NCBI GenBank assembly: GCA_016861025.1
Contig: BOKO01000015.1
Span: 62,001 to 126,000 of the forward strand
Reading direction: 5' to 3'
DNA: 64,000 nt
From: Chloroflexota bacterium
GTDB lineage: Bacteria; Chloroflexota; Anaerolineae; Caldilineales; Caldilineaceae
Shown here: in pieces, positions 33,502-42,459 of the stretch
How positions within the stretch are numbered: the stretch's first letter is position 1
How the letters are laid out: each line of letters opens with the position of its first letter
The notes under the pieces: model-generated
Seen by the model: the letters and a program-made list of their open reading frames with translations, nothing else
What the model was told of the DNA's origin: nothing
Database searches by the model: none
Made by a program: the position numbers and the translations under genes

Positions 33502-36048
33502 TCACAGCGTTGACAGTGGGTCGATGTCAACGCGCCAGCCGAACGGTATCTCTAGCCCGCGCAGCACCGCAGCCGGATCAGGAGCGCGCAATAACAATTG
33601 CCAGCGATAGTAGCCGCGGTGTCGTTCAAAGAATGCGGGGGCTGGGCCTAGCAGCGTGGCGCCCGCGCTCTCTAGCCCCATCGACGCCAGCCGATGGCGC
33701 ACCACCGCCGCCATTCGGTTCGTCTCCTGCTTCACACGATCCAGCCGTTTTTCCCAATAGATCAGCCGCGCCAGTTTGCGCACGGGCGGATAGCCGTGTT
33801 CGCGGCGAAAGGCGAGTTCGCGCGCGTAGAAGCCCTGATAATCGTGCTGTGCTGCGGCCTGGATCACATAATGGTCGGGGCGATAGGTCTGAATGACGAC
33901 GCGACCGCCGCGTTGACTGCGCCCAGCGCGACCGGCGACCTGCGTCAATAACTGGAAAGTGCGTTCGCTGCTACGGAAATCGGGAAGAAACAATCCCACG
34001 TCCGCCGCCACAACCCCGACGAGCGTCACTAGCGGCAAATCTAACCCTTTGGCAATCATCTGTGTGCCGATCAGGACATCCGCCTGATGCGTAGCAAAGG
34101 CAGCCATGATCTGCTCGTGGCTGCCTTTGCGCCCGGTGGTGTCGGCGTCCCAACGCAGAACGCGCGCGCCGGGCAGAATCTCTTTGACCGCTTCTTCGAT
34201 CCGCTCGGTGCCGGCGCCGAAGAAGCGAATCCGCTTGCTCTTGCACACCGGGCAGATGTCGGGAACCGGATGAACCTGGTTGCAATGGTGGCAGACGAGA
34301 CGCGCCGCCCGTCCTGAACTCTCCATGTGATAGGTGAGTGGGATGGCGCAGCGCTTGCACTCCTCGACGTGCCCGCAGTCGCGACATATGATAAAGGTGT
34401 TGACGCCGCGCCGGTTCAGGAAAAGGATCGCCTGTTCATGCGCCGCAAGCGTTTCCAGCAGCTGCGCTGAGAGGCTACGGCTGAAAATGCTGCGATTGCC
34501 GGCGCGCAGTTCCTGGCGCATGTCGACGATCTCCACCGGCGGCATGTCCGCATAGACGGCGCTTGTTCCTTCCGGCGCACTCCGATGCCCCATCACCCGC
34601 TGCGCCATTTCCAGCAACACGATCTCCCCTTGTTGCGCTGCAAAATAGGTCTCCAAACTTGGCGTAGCCGAGCCAAAGATCAGCGTGCAGCCGGTCATCG
34701 CCGCCATGCGCCGTGCAACCGTGCGCGCGTCGTAGAACACCTTGCCGCTGCCCCACTCTTCGGCATCCTGTTTGTAGGTGGATTCATGCTCCTCATCGAT
34801 TACGATCAGCCCCAGGTTGGGTGCGGGCGCAAAGAGTGCGCTGCGCGGGCCGATCACTACATCGTAGTTGCCATCGCGAATGCCGCGCCAAATGTCATAG
34901 CGTTCACCAATGTTCAGCTCCGAGTGAATGACAGTCACTCGCCCAGGGAAACGGCCGGCGAAACGCGCCACGGTCTGCGGCGTCAATGCAATTTCTGGAA
35001 CCAGGACGATCGCCTGCTGACCTCGCTGACGGGTTTCCTCGATAGCGCGCAGGTAAATTTCGGTTTTGCCGCTGCCGGTGACGCCATGCAAAAGAAAAGT
35101 GGCGCCCTGTGGTTGCTGAAATCCGGCATCGGCGATGCGCTGCCATACCGCCGCCTGCTCCGAAGTCAACGTCGGCGCTGCGGTGGGTGGGAAGTTGCGC
35201 CCCAACAGCGGGTCGCGCATAAAAATCTCATCGGACAGGTGGACAATTCCCCAGCGTTCCAGATCGCGCAAGGAGTGCAGCGGTGCGGTTGTGCGTTCAT
35301 TCAACTCATGGCGCCACAACGGAGCGCCAGCAGCCAGCGCCTCGACAATCGGCAAATGCTTGTCTGTGCTGCGCAGGGTCAACAACAACGCCGTCGCCGC
35401 CTCTTCATCCAACACCAGCCGCACAGTGCGCTGTTCGATTGTGAGCGCACCGCGTTTTGCCAGCGATTTGACGGCGCTGTCGCTGCGCAGCGAACAAGCA
35501 GCCTGAATCTCCGCCAGCGTTGGCGTCGCGCCGCGATGGGCAACAAGCCACGCCAGCACTTTCGCCATATCGGTGTCGCGCCCAACCTCGGCGAGGCGGT
35601 GATGCGCCTCTTCGGGCGACAGCGCCAGGCTAATGCGCAGTTCGCGGCGCGCGCGCGCGACGGGCGGGCTGTCGGCGCGGCTCAACAGCCCCGGCGGCAA
35701 AAACAAACGGATTGCAGCAGAGAATGGCGCCACATAGTAGTCAGCGATCCAGGCGGCCAACGCGATCTGCACGCCGGTCAGGATCGGTTCGGGGCGCGCC
35801 AATCGCAGGATCGCTTTGGTCTGCACTGGGGCCGAATCGGTGCGGCGCAGAACAATCGCCTGAACCTGTTGCGCGCCAAACGGCGCCCAGACCAGGTGTC
35901 CGGGCTGCACGACATTCTCCAATTCTGGCGGCAAATGATAATGAAAGGTTTGAAGGGCGTCTTCATCGTCAGTGGGCGGGGGAGGCGAATCACCGCGGCG
36001 AAAAGTGCGGCGAATCGGAACATTGACGACGACTTCTACATAGTCCAT
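33502..36048 (-). CDS. priA: primosomal protein N' (PriA helicase)
   Basis: This 848-residue 3'-5' helicase restarts stalled replication forks. The ATG at 36048 (MDYVEVVVNVPI) matches the usual PriA start; a GTG at 36084 would add 12 residues. The 3'-DNA-binding domain covers residues 1-110. Helicase motifs are LLHGVTGSGKTEIY (Walker A, near 350), VIDEEHESTYKQ (DEEH), GSATPS and LIGTQMIAKGLD, followed by VAGRAGR. Eight zinc cysteines lie between the helicase lobes (CRDCGHVEECKRC, then CHHCNQVHPVPDICPVC). Everything expected is present. The gene follows a membrane protein gene (36091-37389) by about 40 bases on the same strand and is probably transcribed with it. Confidence 0.95.
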   Translation of the reverse strand: MDYVEVVVNVPIRRTFRRGDSPPPPTDDEDALQTFHYHLPPELENVVQPGHLVWAPFGAQQVQAIVLRRTDSAPVQTKAILRLARPEPILTGVQIALAAWIADYYVAPFSAAIRLFLPPGLLSRADSPPVARARRELRISLALSPEEAHHRLAEVGRDTDMAKVLAWLVAHRGATPTLAEIQAACSLRSDSAVKSLAKRGALTIEQRTVRLVLDEEAATALLLTLRSTDKHLPIVEALAAGAPLWRHELNERTTAPLHSLRDLERWGIVHLSDEIFMRDPLLGRNFPPTAAPTLTSEQAAVWQRIADAGFQQPQGATFLLHGVTGSGKTEIYLRAIEETRQRGQQAIVLVPEIALTPQTVARFAGRFPGRVTVIHSELNIGERYDIWRGIRDGNYDVVIGPRSALFAPAPNLGLIVIDEEHESTYKQDAEEWGSGKVFYDARTVARRMAAMTGCTLIFGSATPSLETYFAAQQGEIVLLEMAQRVMGHRSAPEGTSAVYADMPPVEIVDMRQELRAGNRSIFSRSLSAQLLETLAAHEQAILFLNRRGVNTFIICRDCGHVEECKRCAIPLTYHMESSGRAARLVCHHCNQVHPVPDICPVCKSKRIRFFGAGTERIEEAVKEILPGARVLRWDADTTGRKGSHEQIMAAFATHQADVLIGTQMIAKGLDLPLVTLVGVVAADVGLFLPDFRSSERTFQLLTQVAGRAGRSQRGGRVVIQTYRPDHYVIQAAAQHDYQGFYARELAFRREHGYPPVRKLARLIYWEKRLDRVKQETNRMAAVVRHRLASMGLESAGATLLGPAPAFFERHRGYYRWQLLLRAPDPAAVLRGLEIPFGWRVDIDPLSTL

Positions 36049-36090
36049 GAAACGTTGGGTCACTGCATACACCGGCAAACCCACGCCAGA

Positions 36091-37389
36091 TCAGCGGGCG
36101 CCGTACAACCATTCCTGCGCAAACCCGAGCACAAGCGCAACCGCGGCCGGCAGTGAACCGAGCCATAGACCTGTTGCGTTCCAGCCCATAAAGTAGCAGA
36201 CCGTCGCCCAAATCGCAGCCAGCATCAGGCCAAAAATAGCGCCAAGCAAGGGCAACAACAATCCACGCAGACCATACTTGCGATCAAAATAGCCATGTTC
36301 TTGCGCAGCGTGACGTTGCATGTTTGTCAGCACACCAACGGCTGCGCCCAATGCACCGGCAAAGAAGGCGCCGACTGCCATTGGCGTGAACTGTACAAAC
36401 ACCAAGTCGCTTTCCGTCCAAAACAATGTTTCCAGAAACGCCAGCAGTTCCGGCTGCAGGATATAGCGCGCCGCCAGCGAGGTGACAGCAAGCGCCGCCC
36501 ATGCAGTCAGATAGATTGTCAATCGTCGGCGATAAAGCGAAGAGTCATTGTGCATCTGGCGCGTGCGCTGAACGATGCGTCGCACCTGCTGAAGGTAATA
36601 GTCCACCTCCGCTGTACGCGACGGATCGCTCTCCAGAATGTGCTGCGCCTTATTGAGCAGATGACGCCCGCGCTCGGCCGCCTCATGGCCGACCGGCAGT
36701 GTGGCTGTAATTTCGCTCAACAGCGCATGGATTTCCTGTTCGGCGGTCTCGACATCCGTCTCCACGGCGCGCGGCAGGAGCGTGGAGCGCGCATTGGCGC
36801 GTGCGCCCACAGTCATCGAACTCGCCAAAGCGGCCGATTGACGACGCACGGCGGTGGAGGGCGAGCGTGTCGGCGCCTCGCTGAGGGCAGCGTCAAACGT
36901 CGCGCTTTCTGCAACGGATGGACGCGCATAGCGCTGCTCCGCCGGAATGAGGCGCCCGGTGCGGTTGGATGCGATATTTGGCGCAGGCTCGGCTGAAACA
37001 CTGCCGACGCCATCTTCTTCCATGTCCGCGAGCGACGAGAGAGCGTTTGCAGCATGGGTTGGAACAGAGACGGGCGGAAAGTCAGCCGACGGTGCAGCAC
37101 CGGTCATACGCCCAACGCCAGCGTTTGCAGAACGCTCATCATAGATGCTCTCGGACCACGGCGTTTCATGTGCGTTATTTTCAAAGGCGCCGCCGCCATC
37201 GGCGCCTGGGTGAAGTGAGCGATCGGTGAAGCCATTGACATAGCCGATTTCAGCAGAATTAGCCTGACCGCCGTCGATCGCTCCATCGCCAGCGCCGATG
37301 TCCACTCCACCAAGCATCATCTCGTCGAGCAACGCATCGGCGCGCCGCCGCAGCGAATCTATATTTTCGTCAATATAAGCGCGTGTCAT
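36091..37389 (-). CDS. membrane protein with long acidic N-terminal region
   Basis: This 432-residue protein starts at the ATG at 37389 (MTRAYIDENIDSLRRR); earlier in-frame codons exist but have no ribosome site. Residues 1-200 are low in order, acidic and Ala/Ser-rich. Residues 210-285 are helical (EQEIHALLSEITATLPVG, RGRHLLNKAQHILES, YYLQQVRRIVQRTRQMH) and probably form a coiled coil. Four TM helices follow (about 295-315, 325-350, 370-395 and 405-430), the second and third of them glycine-rich. I do not recognise the family. Its place upstream of priA on the same strand may matter only for transcription. Confidence 0.6.
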   Translation of the reverse strand: MTRAYIDENIDSLRRRADALLDEMMLGGVDIGAGDGAIDGGQANSAEIGYVNGFTDRSLHPGADGGGAFENNAHETPWSESIYDERSANAGVGRMTGAAPSADFPPVSVPTHAANALSSLADMEEDGVGSVSAEPAPNIASNRTGRLIPAEQRYARPSVAESATFDAALSEAPTRSPSTAVRRQSAALASSMTVGARANARSTLLPRAVETDVETAEQEIHALLSEITATLPVGHEAAERGRHLLNKAQHILESDPSRTAEVDYYLQQVRRIVQRTRQMHNDSSLYRRRLTIYLTAWAALAVTSLAARYILQPELLAFLETLFWTESDLVFVQFTPMAVGAFFAGALGAAVGVLTNMQRHAAQEHGYFDRKYGLRGLLLPLLGAIFGLMLAAIWATVCYFMGWNATGLWLGSLPAAVALVLGFAQEWLYGAR

Positions 37390-37554
37390 GCCAGAACGCC
37401 ATTGGGTATTAAGTTCATTGTCAGGCAGAGACGTTCCTGTCGACCTCAATCGTTTTGCCTCCACATCGGGCCGCGTTTTGCCCAATCATGTTGATAGTAC
37501 CATGCATCGATCCACTTGCCAATAGAATTGAAGCTCCGAAACCCTGCAACAGAT

Positions 37555-37584
37555 TTGACACGCCAAAAAGCCGACGCATATAAT
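37555..37584 (+). promoter_or_regulatory. promoter of the rpmH-rnpA-yidD-yidC cluster
   Basis: TTGACA (37555-37560), an 18-base spacer and TATAAT (37579-37584) match sigma-A consensus at all twelve positions. Initiation near 37591 leaves a leader of about 270 bases before rpmH. Confidence 0.8.
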
Positions 37585-37629
37585 GCTGTTTTGACGCTCA
37601 TGCGTATAAGTGTCGAAATGTGTGCAGAC

Positions 37630-37643
37630 GTGATACATTTCAC
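37630..37643 (+). promoter_or_regulatory. Crp-like site GTGA-N6-TCAC in the rpmH leader
   Basis: GTGA-tacatt-TCAC has the core and spacing of Crp-family operators. It lies about 45 bases downstream of the -10, a position where binding would block elongation or initiation. A Crp/Fnr gene exists at 46988. The link is inference. Confidence 0.3.
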
Positions 37644-37862
37644 CAGTTTGGTGCACATTCTCGCAACGCTGGTCGTCTAGAAAAAGCGAATAAGCAACGA
37701 ACAGATCGCTCTTCATGACCGACGCTTTGCGACAGATGCCTGCATTACGAACATCTACGCTGGCGGACTGTTGAGTGTTCGATGGCTGGCTTGCTGAACA
37801 AGTCAGTTATAGAGCGATTTGAGCGGATGCCTAAGACTGTATAGAACAGGAGCAAACTTATC

Positions 37863-38027
37863 ATGGCGACGAAACGAACCTGGCAACCGAAAGTTCGCAA
37901 ACGACTGAAGACGCATGGCTTTCGCAGCCGCATGTCTACACCGGGTGGGCGCAACGTGCTGCGTCGGCGCCGTCTCAAAGGTCGCGCCCGTCTCAGCGTA
38001 CAGTTGACCAATCGCAAAGCCGTCTAG
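37863..38027 (+). CDS. rpmH: 50S ribosomal protein L34
   Basis: This 54-residue basic protein reads MATKRTWQPKVRKRLKTHGF, then RSRMSTPGGRNVLRRRRLKG and ends in ARLSVQLTNRKAV. It matches L34 along its length, including KRTWQPK, HGFRSRM and GGRNVLRRRR. AGGAG lies ten bases before the ATG. Its downstream order rnpA-yidD-yidC-jag is the standard bacterial cluster, usually next to dnaA and the origin. The leader is long (about 270 bases) from a consensus promoter, unusual for such a short gene. Confidence 0.95.
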   Translation: MATKRTWQPKVRKRLKTHGFRSRMSTPGGRNVLRRRRLKGRARLSVQLTNRKAV

Positions 38028-38094
38028 CGTTTTGGTGTAATCGAGTTTTCTGCAGGTCGGTTCTGCCAGGGTCCAATAGAAACCATGCTATGGC

Positions 38095-38496
38095 ATGGCG
38101 TCTGCGCAAGAACGTTCCGTCCGGTCACCGCACATTGTGAAGCGACGCTATCGCGTGCGCACAAACAAGCAGTTCCAGGAGATTCGTCGCCAGGGACGTT
38201 CATACGCCAATCATTTGCTTGTGTTGTGCGCACTGCCCAACAATCTGCCCTACAGCCGATTCGGGTTTGCCGTCAACAGCCGCATCGGCAATGCTGTGCG
38301 CCGTAATCGGATCAAACGTCGTCTGCGTGAGATCATTCGTCTGCAACAAGAAAGCATTCAGCCCGGCTGGGACATTGTCTTGATTGCCAGACAGCCAATT
38401 CGCAGTGCGGACTATCATGAGATGGAAACCGCCTGCGCCCGCCTGCTTCGGCGGGCGCAGCTTTTCCAATCGCAGACAACAACCGAAGATGAGTGA
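38095..38496 (+). CDS. rnpA: ribonuclease P protein component
   Basis: This protein, up to 133 residues long, assists the RNase P RNA in maturing tRNA 5' ends. The family core starts at VKRRYRVRTNKQFQEIRRQG and contains the signature RFGFAVNSRIGNAVRRNRIKRRLRE (read as FAVNSRIGNAVRRNRIKRRL), the basic RNR helix that contacts RNA. Start choice is open: ATG at 38095 gives 14 extra residues, while GTG at 38137 gives the conventional start at VKRRYR. Neither has a clear ribosome site. It overlaps the possible GTG start of yidD by four bases. Confidence 0.93.
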   Translation: MASAQERSVRSPHIVKRRYRVRTNKQFQEIRRQGRSYANHLLVLCALPNNLPYSRFGFAVNSRIGNAVRRNRIKRRLREIIRLQQESIQPGWDIVLIARQPIRSADYHEMETACARLLRRAQLFQSQTTTEDE

Positions 38497-38498
38497 CC

Positions 38499-38708
38499 AT
38501 GCGTGCAATTGCGCTTGCAATGATCCGTTTCTATCAAAAGTTTATGTCGCCCATGTTGGGCAATAATTGCCGTTTCTATCCGTCCTGCTCCTCATACACC
38601 TATCAAGCCATCGAAAAGTATGGCGTCGCCAAAGGCAGTTGGATGGGGTTCAAGCGCATACTGCGGTGCAATCCCTGGAATGAAGGCGGGTTTGACCCAC
38701 TTCCCTAA
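38499..38708 (+). CDS. yidD: membrane protein insertion efficiency factor YidD
   Basis: This 69-residue protein has the complete YidD signature: IRFYQKFMSPMLGNNCRFYPSCSSY (given as RFYQKFMSPMLGNNCRF and YPSCSSYTYQAI) and RILRCNPWNEGGFDP. The amphipathic N-terminus and three conserved cysteines are present. The ATG at 38499 is chosen; an in-frame GTG at 38493 overlaps the rnpA stop. It works with YidC in membrane protein insertion and sits between rnpA and yidC as usual. Confidence 0.94.
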   Translation: MRAIALAMIRFYQKFMSPMLGNNCRFYPSCSSYTYQAIEKYGVAKGSWMGFKRILRCNPWNEGGFDPLP

Positions 38709-38747
38709 GATAGAGTGGTGTTCTTCCCGTAATAAGGAGAAACCTCT

Positions 38748-39713
38748 GTGAAACAAAGACGTTGGATCATTCTCGCCATCCTTGTTCTGGCTGCAATGAC
38801 CCTGACAGGTTGTGGCGTTCCCTACGAAGGCGTCGATGTTACGACCACGCCGCCGGAAGGTTTCTGGCAGACCTTCGTTGTCTGGCCGCTTGCCAATATT
38901 CTGATCGGAATGGACTCGATGCTCGAAAGGGCAGGCGTAGCCTACAGTTGGGGCTGGGCGATCGTGCTCTTTACGCTTGGCATCAAAATCATCACCTTCC
39001 CGCTTAACCTCAGCCAGATTCGCGGCATGCAGGCGCAGAAAGAGCTACAGCCGCGCCTCTCTGAACTTCAGAAAAAATACGGCAAGGATCGCGAACGATT
39101 GGCGCAAGAACAGATGAAGCTTTATAAGGAAGCCGGCGTCAATCCTCTGAGTGGCTGCCTTCCTCTGCTCGTTCAGATGCCTATCCTGTTCGGTCTTTAT
39201 GCAGCGCTCGTGGCGGTCGGGCCCATGTTGGAAAACGCAGGCTTTTTCTGGATCCCCGATCTGAGCTTTCCCAATTTTGAGCTCGGTTTAGGCTGGATAC
39301 CAGAAGCATGGTCCGCCGGCGATTATTACACCCTGATCGCATATATGATCCTTCCGATCCTGCTGGTCGTATCCCAAATCTTCATGCAAAAGTGGATGAC
39401 GCCGGCGACGGCGGATTCTGAGCAAGCCAAAATGACGCAGAATCTGAGCATGGTCATGACGCTTTTCTTCGGCTACTTCACATTGCAGGTGCCCGCCGGT
39501 CTAAGCCTCTACTGGGTCACCAGCAACCTGTTGCAGATCGGCCAACAATGGGCAGTCACTCGCTTCTTCCTGCAGAAGCCCCAGGTGGCGGCGACGACCG
39601 CGGCGTCGCCTGCCGAGCCGGTCACGGTTGATGTCAAGCCGCAGAATCCACAGCCCGTCAAATCGACGACGGCTGCACCGACGCCCAAACGCAACAAAGC
39701 CAAAAGGAAGTAA
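38748..39713 (+). CDS. yidC: YidC/Oxa1 membrane protein insertase
   Basis: This 321-residue insertase integrates proteins into the inner membrane alone or with Sec. The GTG at 38748 has AAGGAGAA upstream. It has a lipoprotein-type signal (MTLTGC, Cys near 25), as in Gram-positive YidC/SpoIIIJ, and lacks the large periplasmic domain of Proteobacteria. TM helices are near 60-85, 130-150, 185-215 and 225-250. Motifs include IITFPLNLSQIRGMQAQKELQPRL, the substrate-groove arginine in that segment, and GVNPLSGCLPLLVQMPILFGLYAAL (given as NPLSGCLPLLVQMPILFGLY). The tail (275-321) is Pro/Ala/Lys-rich and basic, which fits ribosome contact. jag follows after three bases. Confidence 0.94.
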   Translation: MKQRRWIILAILVLAAMTLTGCGVPYEGVDVTTTPPEGFWQTFVVWPLANILIGMDSMLERAGVAYSWGWAIVLFTLGIKIITFPLNLSQIRGMQAQKELQPRLSELQKKYGKDRERLAQEQMKLYKEAGVNPLSGCLPLLVQMPILFGLYAALVAVGPMLENAGFFWIPDLSFPNFELGLGWIPEAWSAGDYYTLIAYMILPILLVVSQIFMQKWMTPATADSEQAKMTQNLSMVMTLFFGYFTLQVPAGLSLYWVTSNLLQIGQQWAVTRFFLQKPQVAATTAASPAEPVTVDVKPQNPQPVKSTTAAPTPKRNKAKRK

Positions 39714-39716
39714 GCG

Positions 39717-40601
39717 ATGGCCGACGAAACCCTATTCACCGGCAAAAGCGTCGACGAGGCAATTGCTGAAGGACTGCGCACGCTGGGACTTTTGCAGAAC
39801 GAGGTGGAGATCGAGATCATTAGTCGAGGAAGCCGCGGCATTTTTGGCCTCGGCAGCGAACCGGCGCAGGTGCGCATCAGGCGGCGTTCGGTCGGCGTGC
39901 AGGCTGCGCCGCCTGCAACTGCGCCCCCGCCGCCCGCGCCATCGCTAGATGTCGAGCCTGTCGAAGACGTCGTTGCTCCACCATCCAAGCCGCCAGCCAC
40001 AGATCCTTCGCTTATTTCCACGGAAGTGTTCGCACCTGACCTGCCAGGTGCACAGACAGCGAGCGACGAGATAGAGATAGATGTAGACGCCGAAACCGTC
40101 GAAGATGCCGAATCAACTGCCGAAGAGGACGAACAACTGGTTCAGCTCGCCACGGAATTGCTCGGCGCTTTGGTGCGGCTGATGGGCTTTGAAGCCGAGG
40201 TTGTCGCAACGTGGCGCGAACCGGATGCAGACAACGAGCAGCGCTATTTGTTGCTCGACTTGCAGGGCAAAGACTTGAGTCCATTGATCGGACGTCGCGG
40301 CGACACACTGGGCAACATGCAATATCTGGTGCGCTTGATGGTCAATCAGCGCCTCCATCGGTGGAAGAACATCGTCGTCGACGTCGAGGGCTATCGCCAG
40401 CGCCGCATCGAGCATCTGTCGCAACTTGCACTACGCTCAGCCCAGCAAGTTGCCCAGACAGGACGAGCGCTCGCGCTAGAGCCAATGGCGCCTGGTGAAC
40501 GGAGGATCATTCACCTCACATTGCGCGACCACCCAGATGTCATCACGGAGAGCAGCGGCGAGGGCGAACGACGCAAAGTTCAGATTCTTCCGCGGAGATG
40601 A
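39717..40601 (+). CDS. jag: Jag/KhpB RNA-binding protein
   Basis: This 294-residue protein has a Jag_N domain (1-55, LFTGKSVDEAIAEGLRTLGL and SRGSRGIFGLGS), a Pro/Ala/Glu-rich linker (60-135), a KH domain (140-215, DLQGKDLSPLIGRRGDTLGNMQYL) and an R3H domain (220-294, YRQRRIEHLSQLALRSAQQ, ERRIIHLTLRDHPDV). KhpB/Jag proteins bind small RNAs and influence cell division and elongation in Gram-positive bacteria. All functional motifs (GxxG loop, R..H) are kept. The linker is longer and more acidic than usual. It starts three bases after yidC and ends one base before the kinase gene. Confidence 0.92.
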   Translation: MADETLFTGKSVDEAIAEGLRTLGLLQNEVEIEIISRGSRGIFGLGSEPAQVRIRRRSVGVQAAPPATAPPPPAPSLDVEPVEDVVAPPSKPPATDPSLISTEVFAPDLPGAQTASDEIEIDVDAETVEDAESTAEEDEQLVQLATELLGALVRLMGFEAEVVATWREPDADNEQRYLLLDLQGKDLSPLIGRRGDTLGNMQYLVRLMVNQRLHRWKNIVVDVEGYRQRRIEHLSQLALRSAQQVAQTGRALALEPMAPGERRIIHLTLRDHPDVITESSGEGERRKVQILPRR

Positions 40602-40602
40602 C

Positions 40603-41529
40603 GTGGCAGCGAATCCACCCGTGAGCACATCGACGGCGTCGATCGATATCCTGTTGATCGGCAACGTCACACGCGACCTGCTTCATGAGCACGACTTCAG
40701 CGCCTATCTGCTGGGTGGGACAGTGACCTTTGCCGCCGTCGTCGCCGACCGGCTTGGTCGCCGCCCTACAGTGGTGACGCGCGCCGCTCCTGACACCGAT
40801 CTGTCTGCAATGCCGTCGTCGGCGCAACTGCACGTCCTGCCTTCGCCGTCGACCACTACTTTCAGCAATATCTACACGCCGCACGGTCGTATTCAATATT
40901 GTTATACGCCGGCGCCGCCAATCAGCGCAAAAGACATCGATCCCAATTTGCGCCATCCTGATATTGTTCTGCTCGGCCCCATTGCAAATGAAATCGAGCC
41001 GGATGTGCCGGCGATTTTTGCCGAGGACACGGTGATCGCCGCCGTGCCCCAGGGATGGATGCGCCGCTGGGACGCCGATGGCCGCGTGCACAGTAAACAG
41101 TGGGAGACCGCGCGCGAAATTTTGCCCTATCTGGACGCGCTGATCCTATCGCTAGAGGACATCGACTACGAGTGGGAGCGCCTGGCGCCTGCCTTTGACT
41201 ATGTGCCTCTGATCGTCGTCACCGAATATCGCGACGGTTCGACCGTCTTCCAACGCCAACCCGATGGCAGCATTCACGAAGTGAAGATTCCACCACGGCC
41301 CGCAAACGAGGTTGACCCAACCGGCGCAGGCGATATTTTCACCACGGCGTTTTTGATCCGCCTTGAGGAGACCAAAGACCCGATTCAAGCAGCGCGTTTC
41401 GGCAATGTCGCAGCGTCAATGAGCGTCGAACATGTTGGGGTGAGCGGCATTCCATCCCGTCAGGCGATCCTGGACTATATGGAGGCCCATCCTTTCGAGC
41501 CGATGATGGTCGAACAGTCGAAATTCTGA
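40603..41529 (+). CDS. PfkB-family carbohydrate/nucleoside kinase
   Basis: This 308-residue kinase starts at a GTG (40603) one base after the jag stop; CGGAGA precedes it. The ribokinase fold is clear: IDILLIGNVTRDLLHE at the start, a G-rich LLGGTVTFAAVVADRLGR and the C-terminal anion-hole motif NEVDPTGAGDIFTTAFL with the catalytic Asp. It should phosphorylate a sugar or nucleoside with ATP. The substrate lid is short, as in the adenosine/inosine kinase-like branch. The substrate cannot be named. Its tight spacing to jag and place before parA suggest co-transcription, not a shared pathway. Confidence 0.85.
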   Translation: MAANPPVSTSTASIDILLIGNVTRDLLHEHDFSAYLLGGTVTFAAVVADRLGRRPTVVTRAAPDTDLSAMPSSAQLHVLPSPSTTTFSNIYTPHGRIQYCYTPAPPISAKDIDPNLRHPDIVLLGPIANEIEPDVPAIFAEDTVIAAVPQGWMRRWDADGRVHSKQWETAREILPYLDALILSLEDIDYEWERLAPAFDYVPLIVVTEYRDGSTVFQRQPDGSIHEVKIPPRPANEVDPTGAGDIFTTAFLIRLEETKDPIQAARFGNVAASMSVEHVGVSGIPSRQAILDYMEAHPFEPMMVEQSKF

Positions 41530-41628
41530 ACGGTTGCCTGCGAAATCTACGCACGCGCTGCGAAGAGGCGGGATGTGGAATGAAGTGCAAGCTGCAGCAA
41601 ACGGACGCTGCAAGTTCCTGAGATCATC

Positions 41629-42441
41629 ATGACAGCGCGCATCTACTGTTTTGCCAACCAAAAAGGCGGCGTCGCCAAGACGACGACGGCTGTCAATCTC
41701 GGCGCCTATCTGGCGGCAAGCGGGCGTCGTGTGCTATTGGTGGACACCGACCCACAGAGCAACGCCACCACAAGCCTCGGCATCAATCCACGCACCCTTT
41801 CCATCAGTCTGTATGATGTGTTGATCGATGGGCGCCCCGCTCAGGACGCATTGACGCTGACAGCCTGGATGAACCTCGACCTGCTGCCGGCAAGCACTGA
41901 CCTGGCAGGTGCAGAAGTGGAAATGGCAGGCATGATGGCGCGCGAACGTTTGCTGGCGCGCAGTCTGGCGAGCGTAAGCAACAAATACGACTACATCTTT
42001 ATCGACGAGCCGCCCAGCCTTGGTCTGCTGACGATCAACGGCCTGACAGCCGCCACGCACGGCGTGATCATTCCGGTGCAGTGCGAGTATCTGGCATTGG
42101 AAGGATTGAGCCTGCTGCTCAACACGATTCGTCAGGTGCGCGAGATTCTCAACGACCGGCTGGTGATCGCGGGCGTGGTGCTGACGATGTACGACGCACG
42201 CACCAATCTCGGGCAGGAAGTTGTGGAGGATGTACGCCGTTTCTTCCCCAACGAGGTCTACCAGACGATCATCCCGCGCAATGTGCGGCTGAGCGAGGCG
42301 CCCTCGCACGGTCAGACGATCCTGAGCTATGCGCCGATGAGCGCAGGCGCCATGGCTTATCAGGCGTTGGCGCAGGAGTTTTTGCAGCGCGTCGAGGGCG
42401 TGCACACCACGATCTCTCCGTCGTCTCAACAGCGAGTCTAG
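41629..42441 (+). CDS. parA: chromosome partitioning ATPase ParA/Soj
   Basis: This 270-residue ParA/Soj ATPase has the deviant Walker A motif ANQKGGVAKTTTAVNLG (both signature lysines), LLVDTDPQSNAT (Walker A'), YIFIDEPPSLGLLTINGLTA (Walker B) and a C-terminal VRLSEAPSHGQTI. There is no N-terminal HTH, so it is the chromosomal Soj type. It forms gradients on the nucleoid and moves ParB-parS. parB follows after 18 bases. The two lie in the origin-proximal cluster, as in most bacteria. Confidence 0.95.
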   Translation: MTARIYCFANQKGGVAKTTTAVNLGAYLAASGRRVLLVDTDPQSNATTSLGINPRTLSISLYDVLIDGRPAQDALTLTAWMNLDLLPASTDLAGAEVEMAGMMARERLLARSLASVSNKYDYIFIDEPPSLGLLTINGLTAATHGVIIPVQCEYLALEGLSLLLNTIRQVREILNDRLVIAGVVLTMYDARTNLGQEVVEDVRRFFPNEVYQTIIPRNVRLSEAPSHGQTILSYAPMSAGAMAYQALAQEFLQRVEGVHTTISPSSQQRV

Positions 42442-42459
42442 CACAAAGGGAGCAAAAGC

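Larger units (their letters stand above)
37390..37862 (+). other. 473-base divergent strand-switch region upstream of rpmH
   Basis: No gene is evident. The region holds a near-perfect promoter for the rpmH cluster (37555-37584), a GAAATGT/ACATTTC stem (37615-37621 and 37635-37641) and a GTGA-N6-TCAC site (37630-37643). Genes to the left run on the minus strand and genes to the right on the plus strand. DnaA boxes of the form TTATCCACA were looked for and not found. Confidence 0.6.

Noticed and set aside
37819..37845. A second rpmH promoter (TTGAGC / TATAGA)
   Set aside because: The spacer is only 15 bases, and initiation near 37852 would remove most of the ribosome site.
37390..37862. Replication origin with DnaA boxes
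   Set aside because: No TTATCCACA-like boxes or AT-rich unwinding element could be found, despite the gene context.
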